The notes below the pieces were generated by a model that saw only the letters and a list, made by a program, of their open reading frames with translations, ran no database searches and was not told the origin of the DNA. Both the position numbers and the translations under genes were made by a program. DNA of 8,097 nt from SIG603 sp964369215 (GTDB taxonomy: Bacteria; Bacillota; Clostridia; Oscillospirales; Acutalibacteraceae): positions 1 through 8,097 of the forward strand of contig CAYJEZ010000111.1 in assembly GCA_964369215.1 (NCBI GenBank), given 5' to 3'. Of this stretch, positions 1 to 5,488 are shown one piece after another (position 1 is the stretch's first letter; each line of letters opens with the position of its first letter).

Positions 1-165
1 TCCAAACATAAAGACGTAAGTCAGAGATTGAAATACATAGACAGACAATTGTATAAAGAAGTAAAAGAAATTTTAGAACTAAATAAATCGCAAAGGCATA
101 TTAGAGGAGGGCTTGCGACTAAAATAAAGTATGAAACATTGAGAAGCATTAACCAAAAAAAATAA
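1..165 (+). CDS. spoIIID: SpoIIID-like sporulation transcriptional regulator, C-terminal part (5' end outside window)
   Basis: Reading frame 1 is open from the window edge to a TAA at 163-165 and gives 54 residues. They match, from memory, the C-terminal half of SpoIIID, a protein of about 90 residues: HKDVSQRL corresponds to the end of the helix-turn-helix recognition region, KEVKEILELNKS to the following helix, and RHIRGGLATKIKY to the highly conserved basic tail (RHLRGGEATKLKY in Bacillus subtilis). SpoIIID is a small DNA-binding protein that activates and represses mother-cell genes during endospore formation. The first helix and the start codon lie upstream of the window. The basic tail contributes to DNA binding in the characterised family member. 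Its presence points to a spore-forming Firmicute. The identification rests on the motif match only, but the RGG-ATK-KY signature is quite specific. Confidence 0.85.
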   Translation, partial: SKHKDVSQRLKYIDRQLYKEVKEILELNKSQRHIRGGLATKIKYETLRSINQKK

Positions 166-274
166 GCTACTTTGGTTATTAGGTAATTGATTTTTTATTT
201 GTGTTTTGAGACAAATTATAGCTTATAAAAAGGCGGTGGATACATAGTTTTTTGCACTTGTATAAAATATAGTT

Positions 275-312
275 AAGATTATCAATCTTTTTTAAGGGTG
301 ATAATCTTTTTT
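275..312 (+). terminator. Probable intrinsic terminator after spoIIID, with two alternative hairpins
   Basis: AAGATTATCA (275-284) pairs perfectly with TGATAATCTT (299-308) and runs into six T (307-312), as expected of an intrinsic terminator, though the stem is A/T-rich. The first six bases can also pair with AATCTT at 284-289, a tight 3-nt-loop hairpin that also runs into T residues (288-293). The two folds exclude one another. The likely role is ending the spoIIID transcript about 110-150 nt beyond its stop. Confidence 0.55.
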
Positions 313-382
313 ATGGTGAAGGAAAATTGTTTAATTATAGTAAAATACATCCAATTATAAAAGATATTTTTTAAAATACTCC

Positions 383-409
383 TTGAATTATTTTGTTAAA
401 ATAATTCAA
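383..409. repeat. 27-bp palindrome upstream of the nadE promoter
   Basis: TTGAATTATTTT (383-394) is the exact reverse complement of AAAATAATTCAA (398-409), with only GTT between. It lies 20 bp upstream of the nadE -35 box. Its right end runs into another inverted repeat, AATTAAT (408-414) with ATTAATT (420-426). It could be a regulator-binding site or a weak hairpin, possibly a second terminator for upstream transcription. The sequence does not match an NAD-metabolism operator (NiaR, NrtR) that I can recall. Confidence 0.7.
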
Positions 410-429
410 TTAATGTTTTATTAATTTAA

Positions 430-458
430 TGGACTTTGTTCTAGTTTTATGGTACAAT
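430..458 (+). promoter_or_regulatory. Sigma-A-type promoter of nadE (extended -10)
   Basis: The -35 box is TGGACT (430-435, 4 of 6 to consensus), the spacer is 17 nt and the -10 box is TACAAT (453-458, 5 of 6), preceded by TGG, which gives an extended -10. Transcription would begin near 465, leaving a leader of about 40 nt before the ATG at 504. The promoter lies inside the longer reading frame that opens at 429, which argues strongly against starting the protein there. Confidence 0.65.
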
Positions 459-503
459 AGCTACGTTGTAAAAATTATTTCTCTAAGCGAAAGGACGAGC
501 AAA

Positions 504-2402
504 ATGGATTTTGTAAAAGTAGCAGCTACAAATATTAAAGTTTCGGTAGCTGATTGTGTTGCAAACAGTGTAGCTATAATTAATAAAATGGCAGAGCTTC
601 AATCTGCACACCTTGTGTGCTTCCAAGAACTTTGTATTACAGGTTATACATGTGCAGATTTGTTTTTGCAAGAAAAACTGCAAAAATCTGCCTTATATGC
701 ACTGCAAATAATAGAAGCTGAAAGTGCTAAATATAACACAGTTTATGTGGTCGGGTTGCCAATCAAAGTTAAAGGCAAACTTTATAATGTAGGCGCGGTT
801 TTATGTAAAGGTAAAGTACTAGGATTTGTACCTAAAACTCATCTCCCTAATTATGGAGAGTTTTATGAGATGCGTCATTTCGCTTCTGCTCCAAAAGAGC
901 TATGTACAGTTTCTTTTTTTGGTGAAGAAATTCCTTTTGGCACCAATTTACTTTTCAAATGGATTGAACAAGATAATTTTGTATTAGCCCTTGAAATTTG
1001 TGAAGACTTTTGGTCTGCTACGCCACCTTCTACTCGTCATACTCTTAATGGTGCTACTATTGTATGTAATTTATCTGCAAGTAATGAGACAGTAGGCAAG
1101 GCAGAGTTTCGCCAAGCTTTGGTTAAAAATATTTCTCAAAGGCTTGTTTGCGGCTATATTTATGCAAATACCGGTTTTGGCGAAAGCACTACCGATACTG
1201 TTTATGCAGGGCATCAATTAATTGCTGAAAATGGCTACCTATTGGCTGAAACTAAACCATTTGCTGAAGAGCCTGCAGTTGCTGATATAGACTTATATGC
1301 AATATCGTACGAGCGTGGCAGAATGAATACTTTTTCAAGCCGTGAAGATAATTATAATGTTATTAATTTTTCTATGCCTAAACAAAACAGCGAGATAACG
1401 CGTAAAATAGACGCTCGTCCGTTTATTCCACATAATACAATTGAGTGGGAGAGCCGCTGTGAAATGATACTGAAGTTGCAATCTATGGGGCTTGTTCAAA
1501 GGCTTGCTCACACAAAATGTGAAAAAGCAGTAGTAGGGATTTCAGGAGGCTTAGACAGTACACTTGCACTTTTATGCATGTGTCGCGCTTTTAGTCACTT
1601 GCAAAAACCATTAAGTAATATTGTTGCAGTAACTATGCCCTGTTTTGGAACAAGTGTAAGAACCAGAACAAATGCAGACCTTTTGTGTGAGGCATTGGGA
1701 GTAACACTTCGTGAAATTGATATACATGCTTCAGTAAATCAGCATTTTAAAGATATAGGACACGACGCAAAAACTGCAGATGTAACCTTTGAGAATGCTC
1801 AAGCGCGTATGCGCACATTAATTCTTATGGACTTAGCTAATAAAGAGAATGGCATTGTTGTGGGTACAGGAGATTTATCTGAACTCGCCCTTGGATTTGC
1901 CACATATAACGGAGACCACATGAGCATGTACGGAATTAATGCAGGAGTGCCAAAAACTTTAGTACGAGCTCTTGTAGAGTATGAAGCATGTCGTTCAGGC
2001 GGTAAACTTGAAGAGGTATTGCGCGATATTATTGATACACCTGTAAGCCCTGAGTTATTGCCGAGCGAACAAGGGAGTATTGACCAACAAACTGAGGAGA
2101 TAGTAGGGCCTTACGATTTGCATGACTTTTTCCTTTATCACACCATTCGTTGGGGGCGTTGCCCAACCCATACTTTTGAGTTTGCATGCCTAGCCTTTAA
2201 CGGTGAATTTGACAAACCCACTATAAAACATTGGCTAATACTATTTTATAAACGTTTTTTTGCACAGCAATATAAACGCAGTTGTATGCCAGACGGAACA
2301 AAAATAGGTTCTGTTACATTGTCGCCTCGTGCAGACTGGCGTATGCCGTCAGACGCATCAAGTGATATGTGGGTTAAAGAAGCTGAGGAGATAACAATTT
2401 AA
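504..2402 (+). CDS. nadE: Glutamine-dependent NAD+ synthetase
   Basis: Makes NAD+ from nicotinic acid adenine dinucleotide using ATP and ammonia taken from glutamine, the last step of NAD biosynthesis, in the cytoplasm. The 632-residue protein has both modules of the long bacterial form. The N-terminal nitrilase-type glutaminase domain (about 1-280) carries the catalytic triad Glu42 (FQELCITGY), Lys111 (VPKTHLPNY) and Cys166 (LEICEDFW), spaced as in the Mycobacterium tuberculosis enzyme. The C-terminal synthetase domain (about 310-632) has the ATP-pyrophosphatase loop SGGLDS at 347-352, followed by ENAQARMR and GTGDLSELALGF. Every key residue is present, so it should be active. ATG 504 is chosen because AAAGGA (490-495) lies 8 nt before it and homology begins with MDFVKVAATN. 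A 25-codon in-frame extension to 429 looks non-coding and contains the promoter. It appears to be monocistronic, with no clear terminator seen after it. Confidence 0.95.
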   Translation: MDFVKVAATNIKVSVADCVANSVAIINKMAELQSAHLVCFQELCITGYTCADLFLQEKLQKSALYALQIIEAESAKYNTVYVVGLPIKVKGKLYNVGAVLCKGKVLGFVPKTHLPNYGEFYEMRHFASAPKELCTVSFFGEEIPFGTNLLFKWIEQDNFVLALEICEDFWSATPPSTRHTLNGATIVCNLSASNETVGKAEFRQALVKNISQRLVCGYIYANTGFGESTTDTVYAGHQLIAENGYLLAETKPFAEEPAVADIDLYAISYERGRMNTFSSREDNYNVINFSMPKQNSEITRKIDARPFIPHNTIEWESRCEMILKLQSMGLVQRLAHTKCEKAVVGISGGLDSTLALLCMCRAFSHLQKPLSNIVAVTMPCFGTSVRTRTNADLLCEALGVTLREIDIHASVNQHFKDIGHDAKTADVTFENAQARMRTLILMDLANKENGIVVGTGDLSELALGFATYNGDHMSMYGINAGVPKTLVRALVEYEACRSGGKLEEVLRDIIDTPVSPELLPSEQGSIDQQTEEIVGPYDLHDFFLYHTIRWGRCPTHTFEFACLAFNGEFDKPTIKHWLILFYKRFFAQQYKRSCMPDGTKIGSVTLSPRADWRMPSDASSDMWVKEAEEITI

Positions 2403-2533
2403 TTGTGTTTTACCTTAGAGTTATGGAAATATAAATTTTAACTATTGAATAAATATAAGCGAGCAGTTATTATTTATGCATTTTGTCATTAATATAATTT
2501 ATATATTGAAATTAATTTGATAGTTGTGCATAA

Positions 2534-2560
2534 TTGTTTTTAGCTAATATCATATATAAT
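2534..2560 (+). promoter_or_regulatory. Candidate promoter for the membrane cysteine-hydrolase gene
   Basis: A perfect TATAAT at 2555-2560 lies about 55 nt before the ATG at 2615. The best -35 match is TTGTTT (2534-2539) with a short 15-nt spacer. An alternative is TTGTGC (2524-2529) with TATCAT (2548-2553) at 18 nt. The region is so AT-rich that chance matches are likely. Confidence 0.35.
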
Positions 2561-2605
2561 TGCTTGGTGTTTGCTAGCTTGCTTTTAATTAAGATATTTT
2601 ACTTT

Positions 2606-2610
2606 GGAGG
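2606..2610 (+). promoter_or_regulatory. Ribosome-binding site that sets the start at 2615
   Basis: GGAGG (continuing as GGAGGT) lies 4 nt before ATG 2615. The spacing is short but the match is strong. No comparable site precedes the alternative TTG at 2534. Confidence 0.65.
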
Positions 2611-2614
2611 TCAC

Positions 2615-3667
2615 ATGAGCAGATGTAACTCGCTGAAAATATGCTTACTAATTATGGCAGTTTTTTTTCTTGCCTTAAATAGCTCTGTAATTTCAGCTTT
2701 AGTTTTTATTTTTCTTGATGTAATACTAGTAATAATTGCCCTTTCAACTACTGATAGTTGGAGGCAACGTATAACCACATTTTTATCCTACGGAATACTA
2801 TTAACCATACAGCTATATTTTTGTCTATTCCTTGTAGATTCAACCCTGATAAATCAATTTGCGCTAGTGTTTATGACTTACTTTTTGTTAATACTGTCAT
2901 TTATTATCGAGGCATTTATAGAGCTTAAAAATTATCAAATGTACTTTTTTCATGCACCGCTTAACACTGCTTCACTACTTTTTTCAGACTTAGAGCAATT
3001 TAGTAGCATGATAAAAGAAAAAAGCATGCAAATTGATAAGGCATTGGCAATAATGTCAAGAGATAATATTCAGACTATAATTGAAGAAATAAGTAGAAAT
3101 AATTCTTTTGAATACATAAACAGTGGTACTCTTACCAGAGACTATTTTAACGAGGCAGAAAAATCTATGGCAGATTCTTCTGTATACATTGTTTTATCAG
3201 ATACAGGAAGTATAACAAGCCAAATCGTTTCACTTTTTACTGAAAAATCTCATAATCATGCCTCTATAGCTTTTGATAAGGATTTAAAAACACTTATTAG
3301 CTACAACGGAGGAGAGAGAATAAACCCACCGGGCCTGAACAGTGAGATGTTAAGCTATCTATGTAAAAGTGAAGACGCTACTATCTATGTATATAGGTTA
3401 AGGGTATCAGAAGAGCAAAAGCGCAAGATGATAGAGAAGGTTTATGAGATAAACAAAAATGGAAGTGCATACAATGTGATTGGCTTAGTATTAAAACGCT
3501 CATTTAAGCCTAATATTATGTATTGCTCTCAGTTTGTTTACTCTTTGCTTAAATATGCAGGCACTAATTACTTTGAAAAAAGCATACACGATGTAAAACC
3601 TACTGATTTAGTTGAGCTTGATTATATGAGAAAACTTGAGTTTGTGCAAAAAATAGATTTTAGTTAG
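2615..3667 (+). CDS. Membrane protein with C-terminal permuted NlpC/P60 (YiiX-like) cysteine hydrolase domain
   Basis: A 350-residue protein with no gene name I can assign. The N-terminal third is hydrophobic, with four likely membrane helices at about 6-22, 25-43, 53-74 and 80-102. A helical, polar linker follows (about 120-185). The C-terminal part (about 188-345) resembles the circularly permuted papain-like hydrolases of the YiiX/YebB group, in which the histidine precedes the cysteine: His215 in SHNHASIAFD and Cys304 in MYCSQFVYSLLKYAG, followed by a conserved-looking KPTDLVEL segment. Family members act on peptide, amide or lipid acyl bonds, and the substrate here is unknown. The domain would sit at the membrane, on a side I cannot determine. 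Start 2615 is supported by GGAGG just upstream. A TTG start at 2534 would add 27 hydrophobic residues and perhaps a fifth helix. It stands alone between nadE and a convergent sugar operon. Confidence 0.7.
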   Translation: MSRCNSLKICLLIMAVFFLALNSSVISALVFIFLDVILVIIALSTTDSWRQRITTFLSYGILLTIQLYFCLFLVDSTLINQFALVFMTYFLLILSFIIEAFIELKNYQMYFFHAPLNTASLLFSDLEQFSSMIKEKSMQIDKALAIMSRDNIQTIIEEISRNNSFEYINSGTLTRDYFNEAEKSMADSSVYIVLSDTGSITSQIVSLFTEKSHNHASIAFDKDLKTLISYNGGERINPPGLNSEMLSYLCKSEDATIYVYRLRVSEEQKRKMIEKVYEINKNGSAYNVIGLVLKRSFKPNIMYCSQFVYSLLKYAGTNYFEKSIHDVKPTDLVELDYMRKLEFVQKIDFS

Positions 3668-3748
3668 CTATAGTTTTTTGCCTAAAAACAACTGGATCAA
3701 TGTCAAATACTGTTTTATACCCAAATTAATAATATAACCACAAAATAA

Positions 3749-3799
3749 TATAGAGGCAACCACATTGCAAATAAAACATGCAATGTGGTTGCCTCTATA
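3749..3799. terminator. Bidirectional intrinsic terminator between convergent genes
   Basis: The arms 3749-3769 and 3779-3799 are perfectly complementary over 21 bp around a 9-nt loop, AATAAAACA. The core of each arm is GAGGCAACCAC or its complement, much richer in G/C than the surroundings. On the + strand it is followed by A and five T (3801-3805). On the - strand it runs into TTATTTT. It therefore fits as the terminator of both the membrane hydrolase gene (stop 3667) and the FGGY kinase gene (stop 3899). Confidence 0.88.
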
Positions 3800-3898
3800 A
3801 TTTTTGTATTATGAAAATCGCGTTACAGCCCTTTAGTATTATTCACTCAACAAAACTCTTTTTATTTTTTCTATTACATTAATTGGTGTGTAGTTTAC

Positions 3899-5473
3899 CT
3901 ATATTTTCTTTGTAGCTTCTGCCTCTACGCTTAAACCATTTGTATACATTTCAACATACTTTGAGTAACCGTCAATCTCCTCTTGAGTTGCCATAATGGT
4001 TTTACTATTTGCGTTTTTAAACACTCTTTCATTTAGGTATTCTTCTAAGCTAGTAGAGTTATTGACCGCATAATCTGCAAGTACTGCTATACCCCATGCG
4101 CCTCCCTCTGCCGCTGTCTCCATTACTGACACAGGAGCTTTAATAGCCGAAGACATAACTCTTTGACCTACCTCTTTCGCCTTGAAAAAACCACCATGCC
4201 CTAAAAGTGAATTAATACTTACATTCTCTTGTGCTAATATGTCCATACCTATTTTTAGTGTAGCAACTGCAGAGTAAAGCAAATTTTTTGCAAAGTTACT
4301 GAAGTTAAAATTTGCATCCGGAGTTCTTAAAAACAGAGGTCTGCCCTCTTCAAGCTCTGTTATTGGCTCACCTGAGAGGTAGTTGTACGACACCAACCCT
4401 CCACAATCATTCTCGCCTTTAAGTGCCTCGTAGTACAATATGTCTAGTGCTTGGTAGATAGAAATTGGATTACCGCTAATTTTCGAAAATTCACAAAACA
4501 AATTAGCCCAAGCATCTATGTCAGACGAACAATTGTTGCAATGAACCATTGCAACGGGGCTACCGCTAGGTGTAGTTACCATGTCTATCTCTTTATATAC
4601 TTTGCTAAGCTCTTTCTCAAGCACTATCATAGCAAAAATAGATGTACCAGCCGAAACATTACCTGTTTTTTTCTCAACACTGTTTGTCGCTACCATACCT
4701 GTGCCTGCGTCACCCTCAGGTGGGCACATTTTCGCTCCTGGACACAGTTTTCCGCTAGGGTCTAACAATGCCGCTCCCTCTTTTGTCAGCACACCTGCAT
4801 ACTCTCCTGCAGAAAGCACTTTAGGGAAAATGTCGTTTAGTTTCCAAGAGAATTTACCGTCTATTATACTCTCAAACTTATTTACCATATCTTCATTATA
4901 GTTATTTATTGTGCTGTCTATAGGGAACATTCCTGAGGCGTCTCCTATACCCAAAACTCGCTCTCCGCTTAATTTATAGTGAGCATAGCCTGATAGCGTT
5001 GTTAAAAAGTCAATATTTTTAACATTGTCTTCATTGTTTAAAATAGCTTGATAAAGGTGAGCAATACTCCACCTGTGAGGAATGTTAAAATTCAACTCTT
5101 TGCTTAAAAATTCTGCCGCCTCACCTGTATTGGTATTTCTCCAAGTTCTAAATTCAGACAATTGTTTGCCCTGTTTGTCAAATGCTAAATAACCGTGCAT
5201 CATAGCTGAAAAACCTATTGCCTTAAGCTTAATAATATCTACGCCAAACTCTGCACTTACCTTGCTAGAAAGTTTTTTATACGCCTCTCGAATTCCAGTC
5301 CAAGCATGGTCTAACTCATATGTCCAAAGACCATCTTTTAGCTTGTTTTCCCAGTCATAACTTCCTGAGGCAATTACATTATATTCCTCGTCAATTAACA
5401 CTGCTTTAATTCTTGTTGAGCCAAGCTCTACTCCTAGCACTGCATTTCCGCTTTCAATAAGTTTTTTAATCAT
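3899..5473 (-). CDS. FGGY-family carbohydrate kinase, sugar unknown (xylulokinase-like)
   Basis: A cytoplasmic ATP-dependent sugar kinase of 524 residues, the usual size for the family. The first half has the phosphate loop LGVELGSTRIK (13-23), a substrate-binding MMHGYLAFD (91-99, like MHG in xylulokinase) and RTWRNTNT (109-116, in place of the W-DGR segment). The second half has the presumed catalytic base Asp255 in PEGDAGTGM, the second phosphate motif NVSAGTSIF (272-280) and the adenosine motif GHGGFF (425-430) with AAEGGAWGIAVLA (454-466). The first loop has Glu16 where most FGGY kinases have Asp. I believe this is a trait of a clostridial subfamily often annotated only as FGGY kinase. 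Specificity cannot be read from sequence: pentuloses, hexuloses and polyols are all possible. It is the second gene of an operon, 15 nt after the GH4 gene, with AAGGAG 9 nt before its ATG, and ends at the strong hairpin 3749-3799. Confidence 0.87.
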   Translation of the reverse strand: MIKKLIESGNAVLGVELGSTRIKAVLIDEEYNVIASGSYDWENKLKDGLWTYELDHAWTGIREAYKKLSSKVSAEFGVDIIKLKAIGFSAMMHGYLAFDKQGKQLSEFRTWRNTNTGEAAEFLSKELNFNIPHRWSIAHLYQAILNNEDNVKNIDFLTTLSGYAHYKLSGERVLGIGDASGMFPIDSTINNYNEDMVNKFESIIDGKFSWKLNDIFPKVLSAGEYAGVLTKEGAALLDPSGKLCPGAKMCPPEGDAGTGMVATNSVEKKTGNVSAGTSIFAMIVLEKELSKVYKEIDMVTTPSGSPVAMVHCNNCSSDIDAWANLFCEFSKISGNPISIYQALDILYYEALKGENDCGGLVSYNYLSGEPITELEEGRPLFLRTPDANFNFSNFAKNLLYSAVATLKIGMDILAQENVSINSLLGHGGFFKAKEVGQRVMSSAIKAPVSVMETAAEGGAWGIAVLADYAVNNSTSLEEYLNERVFKNANSKTIMATQEEIDGYSKYVEMYTNGLSVEAEATKKI

Positions 5474-5482
5474 CTCACTACT

Positions 5483-5488
5483 CTCCTT
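5483..5488 (-). promoter_or_regulatory. Ribosome-binding site of the FGGY kinase, abutting the GH4 stop
   Basis: On the minus strand AAGGAG directly follows the TAA that ends the GH4 gene (5491-5489) and sits 9 nt before the kinase ATG (5473). This arrangement supports one transcript and possible translational coupling of the two genes. Confidence 0.8.

Larger units (their letters stand above)
166..503. other. Gene-free stretch between spoIIID and nadE
   Basis: About 340 bases of very AT-rich DNA without a convincing gene. From left to right it holds a terminator-like double hairpin (275-312), a perfect 12-bp-arm palindrome (383-409) partly overlapping a second short inverted repeat (408-414 with 420-426), the nadE promoter (430-458) and the nadE ribosome-binding site (490-495). 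A ribosome-binding-site-like AAGGCGG near 230 is followed by GTG GAT ACA TAG, which stops at once, so no small gene is called. I saw no tRNA and recognised no known riboswitch. Confidence 0.7.

Noticed and set aside
151..177. Hairpin AACCAAA/TTTGGTT at the end of spoIIID as terminator
   Set aside because: The stem is only 7 bp with a 13-nt loop, and the T-run starts about 12 nt later; 275-312 is a better terminator.
429..503. N-terminal extension of NadE from ATG 429
   Set aside because: No ribosome-binding site before 429; the stretch contains a good promoter, and NadE homology begins at 504.
483..683. Minus-strand 66-codon frame opposite the nadE start
   Set aside because: Overlaps the nadE start, ribosome-binding site and coding region; cysteine-rich translation without a known motif.
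2534..2614. TTG start giving 27 extra residues on the membrane protein
   Set aside because: No ribosome-binding site before the TTG, while GGAGG precedes ATG 2615. The extra residues are hydrophobic, which AT-rich non-coding DNA often mimics, so this is likely but not certain.
4451..4901. Two plus-strand reading frames opposite the kinase gene
   Set aside because: They overlap the strongly supported FGGY kinase on the other strand, overlap each other, and show no recognisable motif or ribosome-binding site.
3899..5473. Naming the kinase araB or xylB
   Set aside because: Motifs fit the FGGY family only; RTWRNTNT and Glu16 differ from both characterised types, and no isomerase neighbour supports either.
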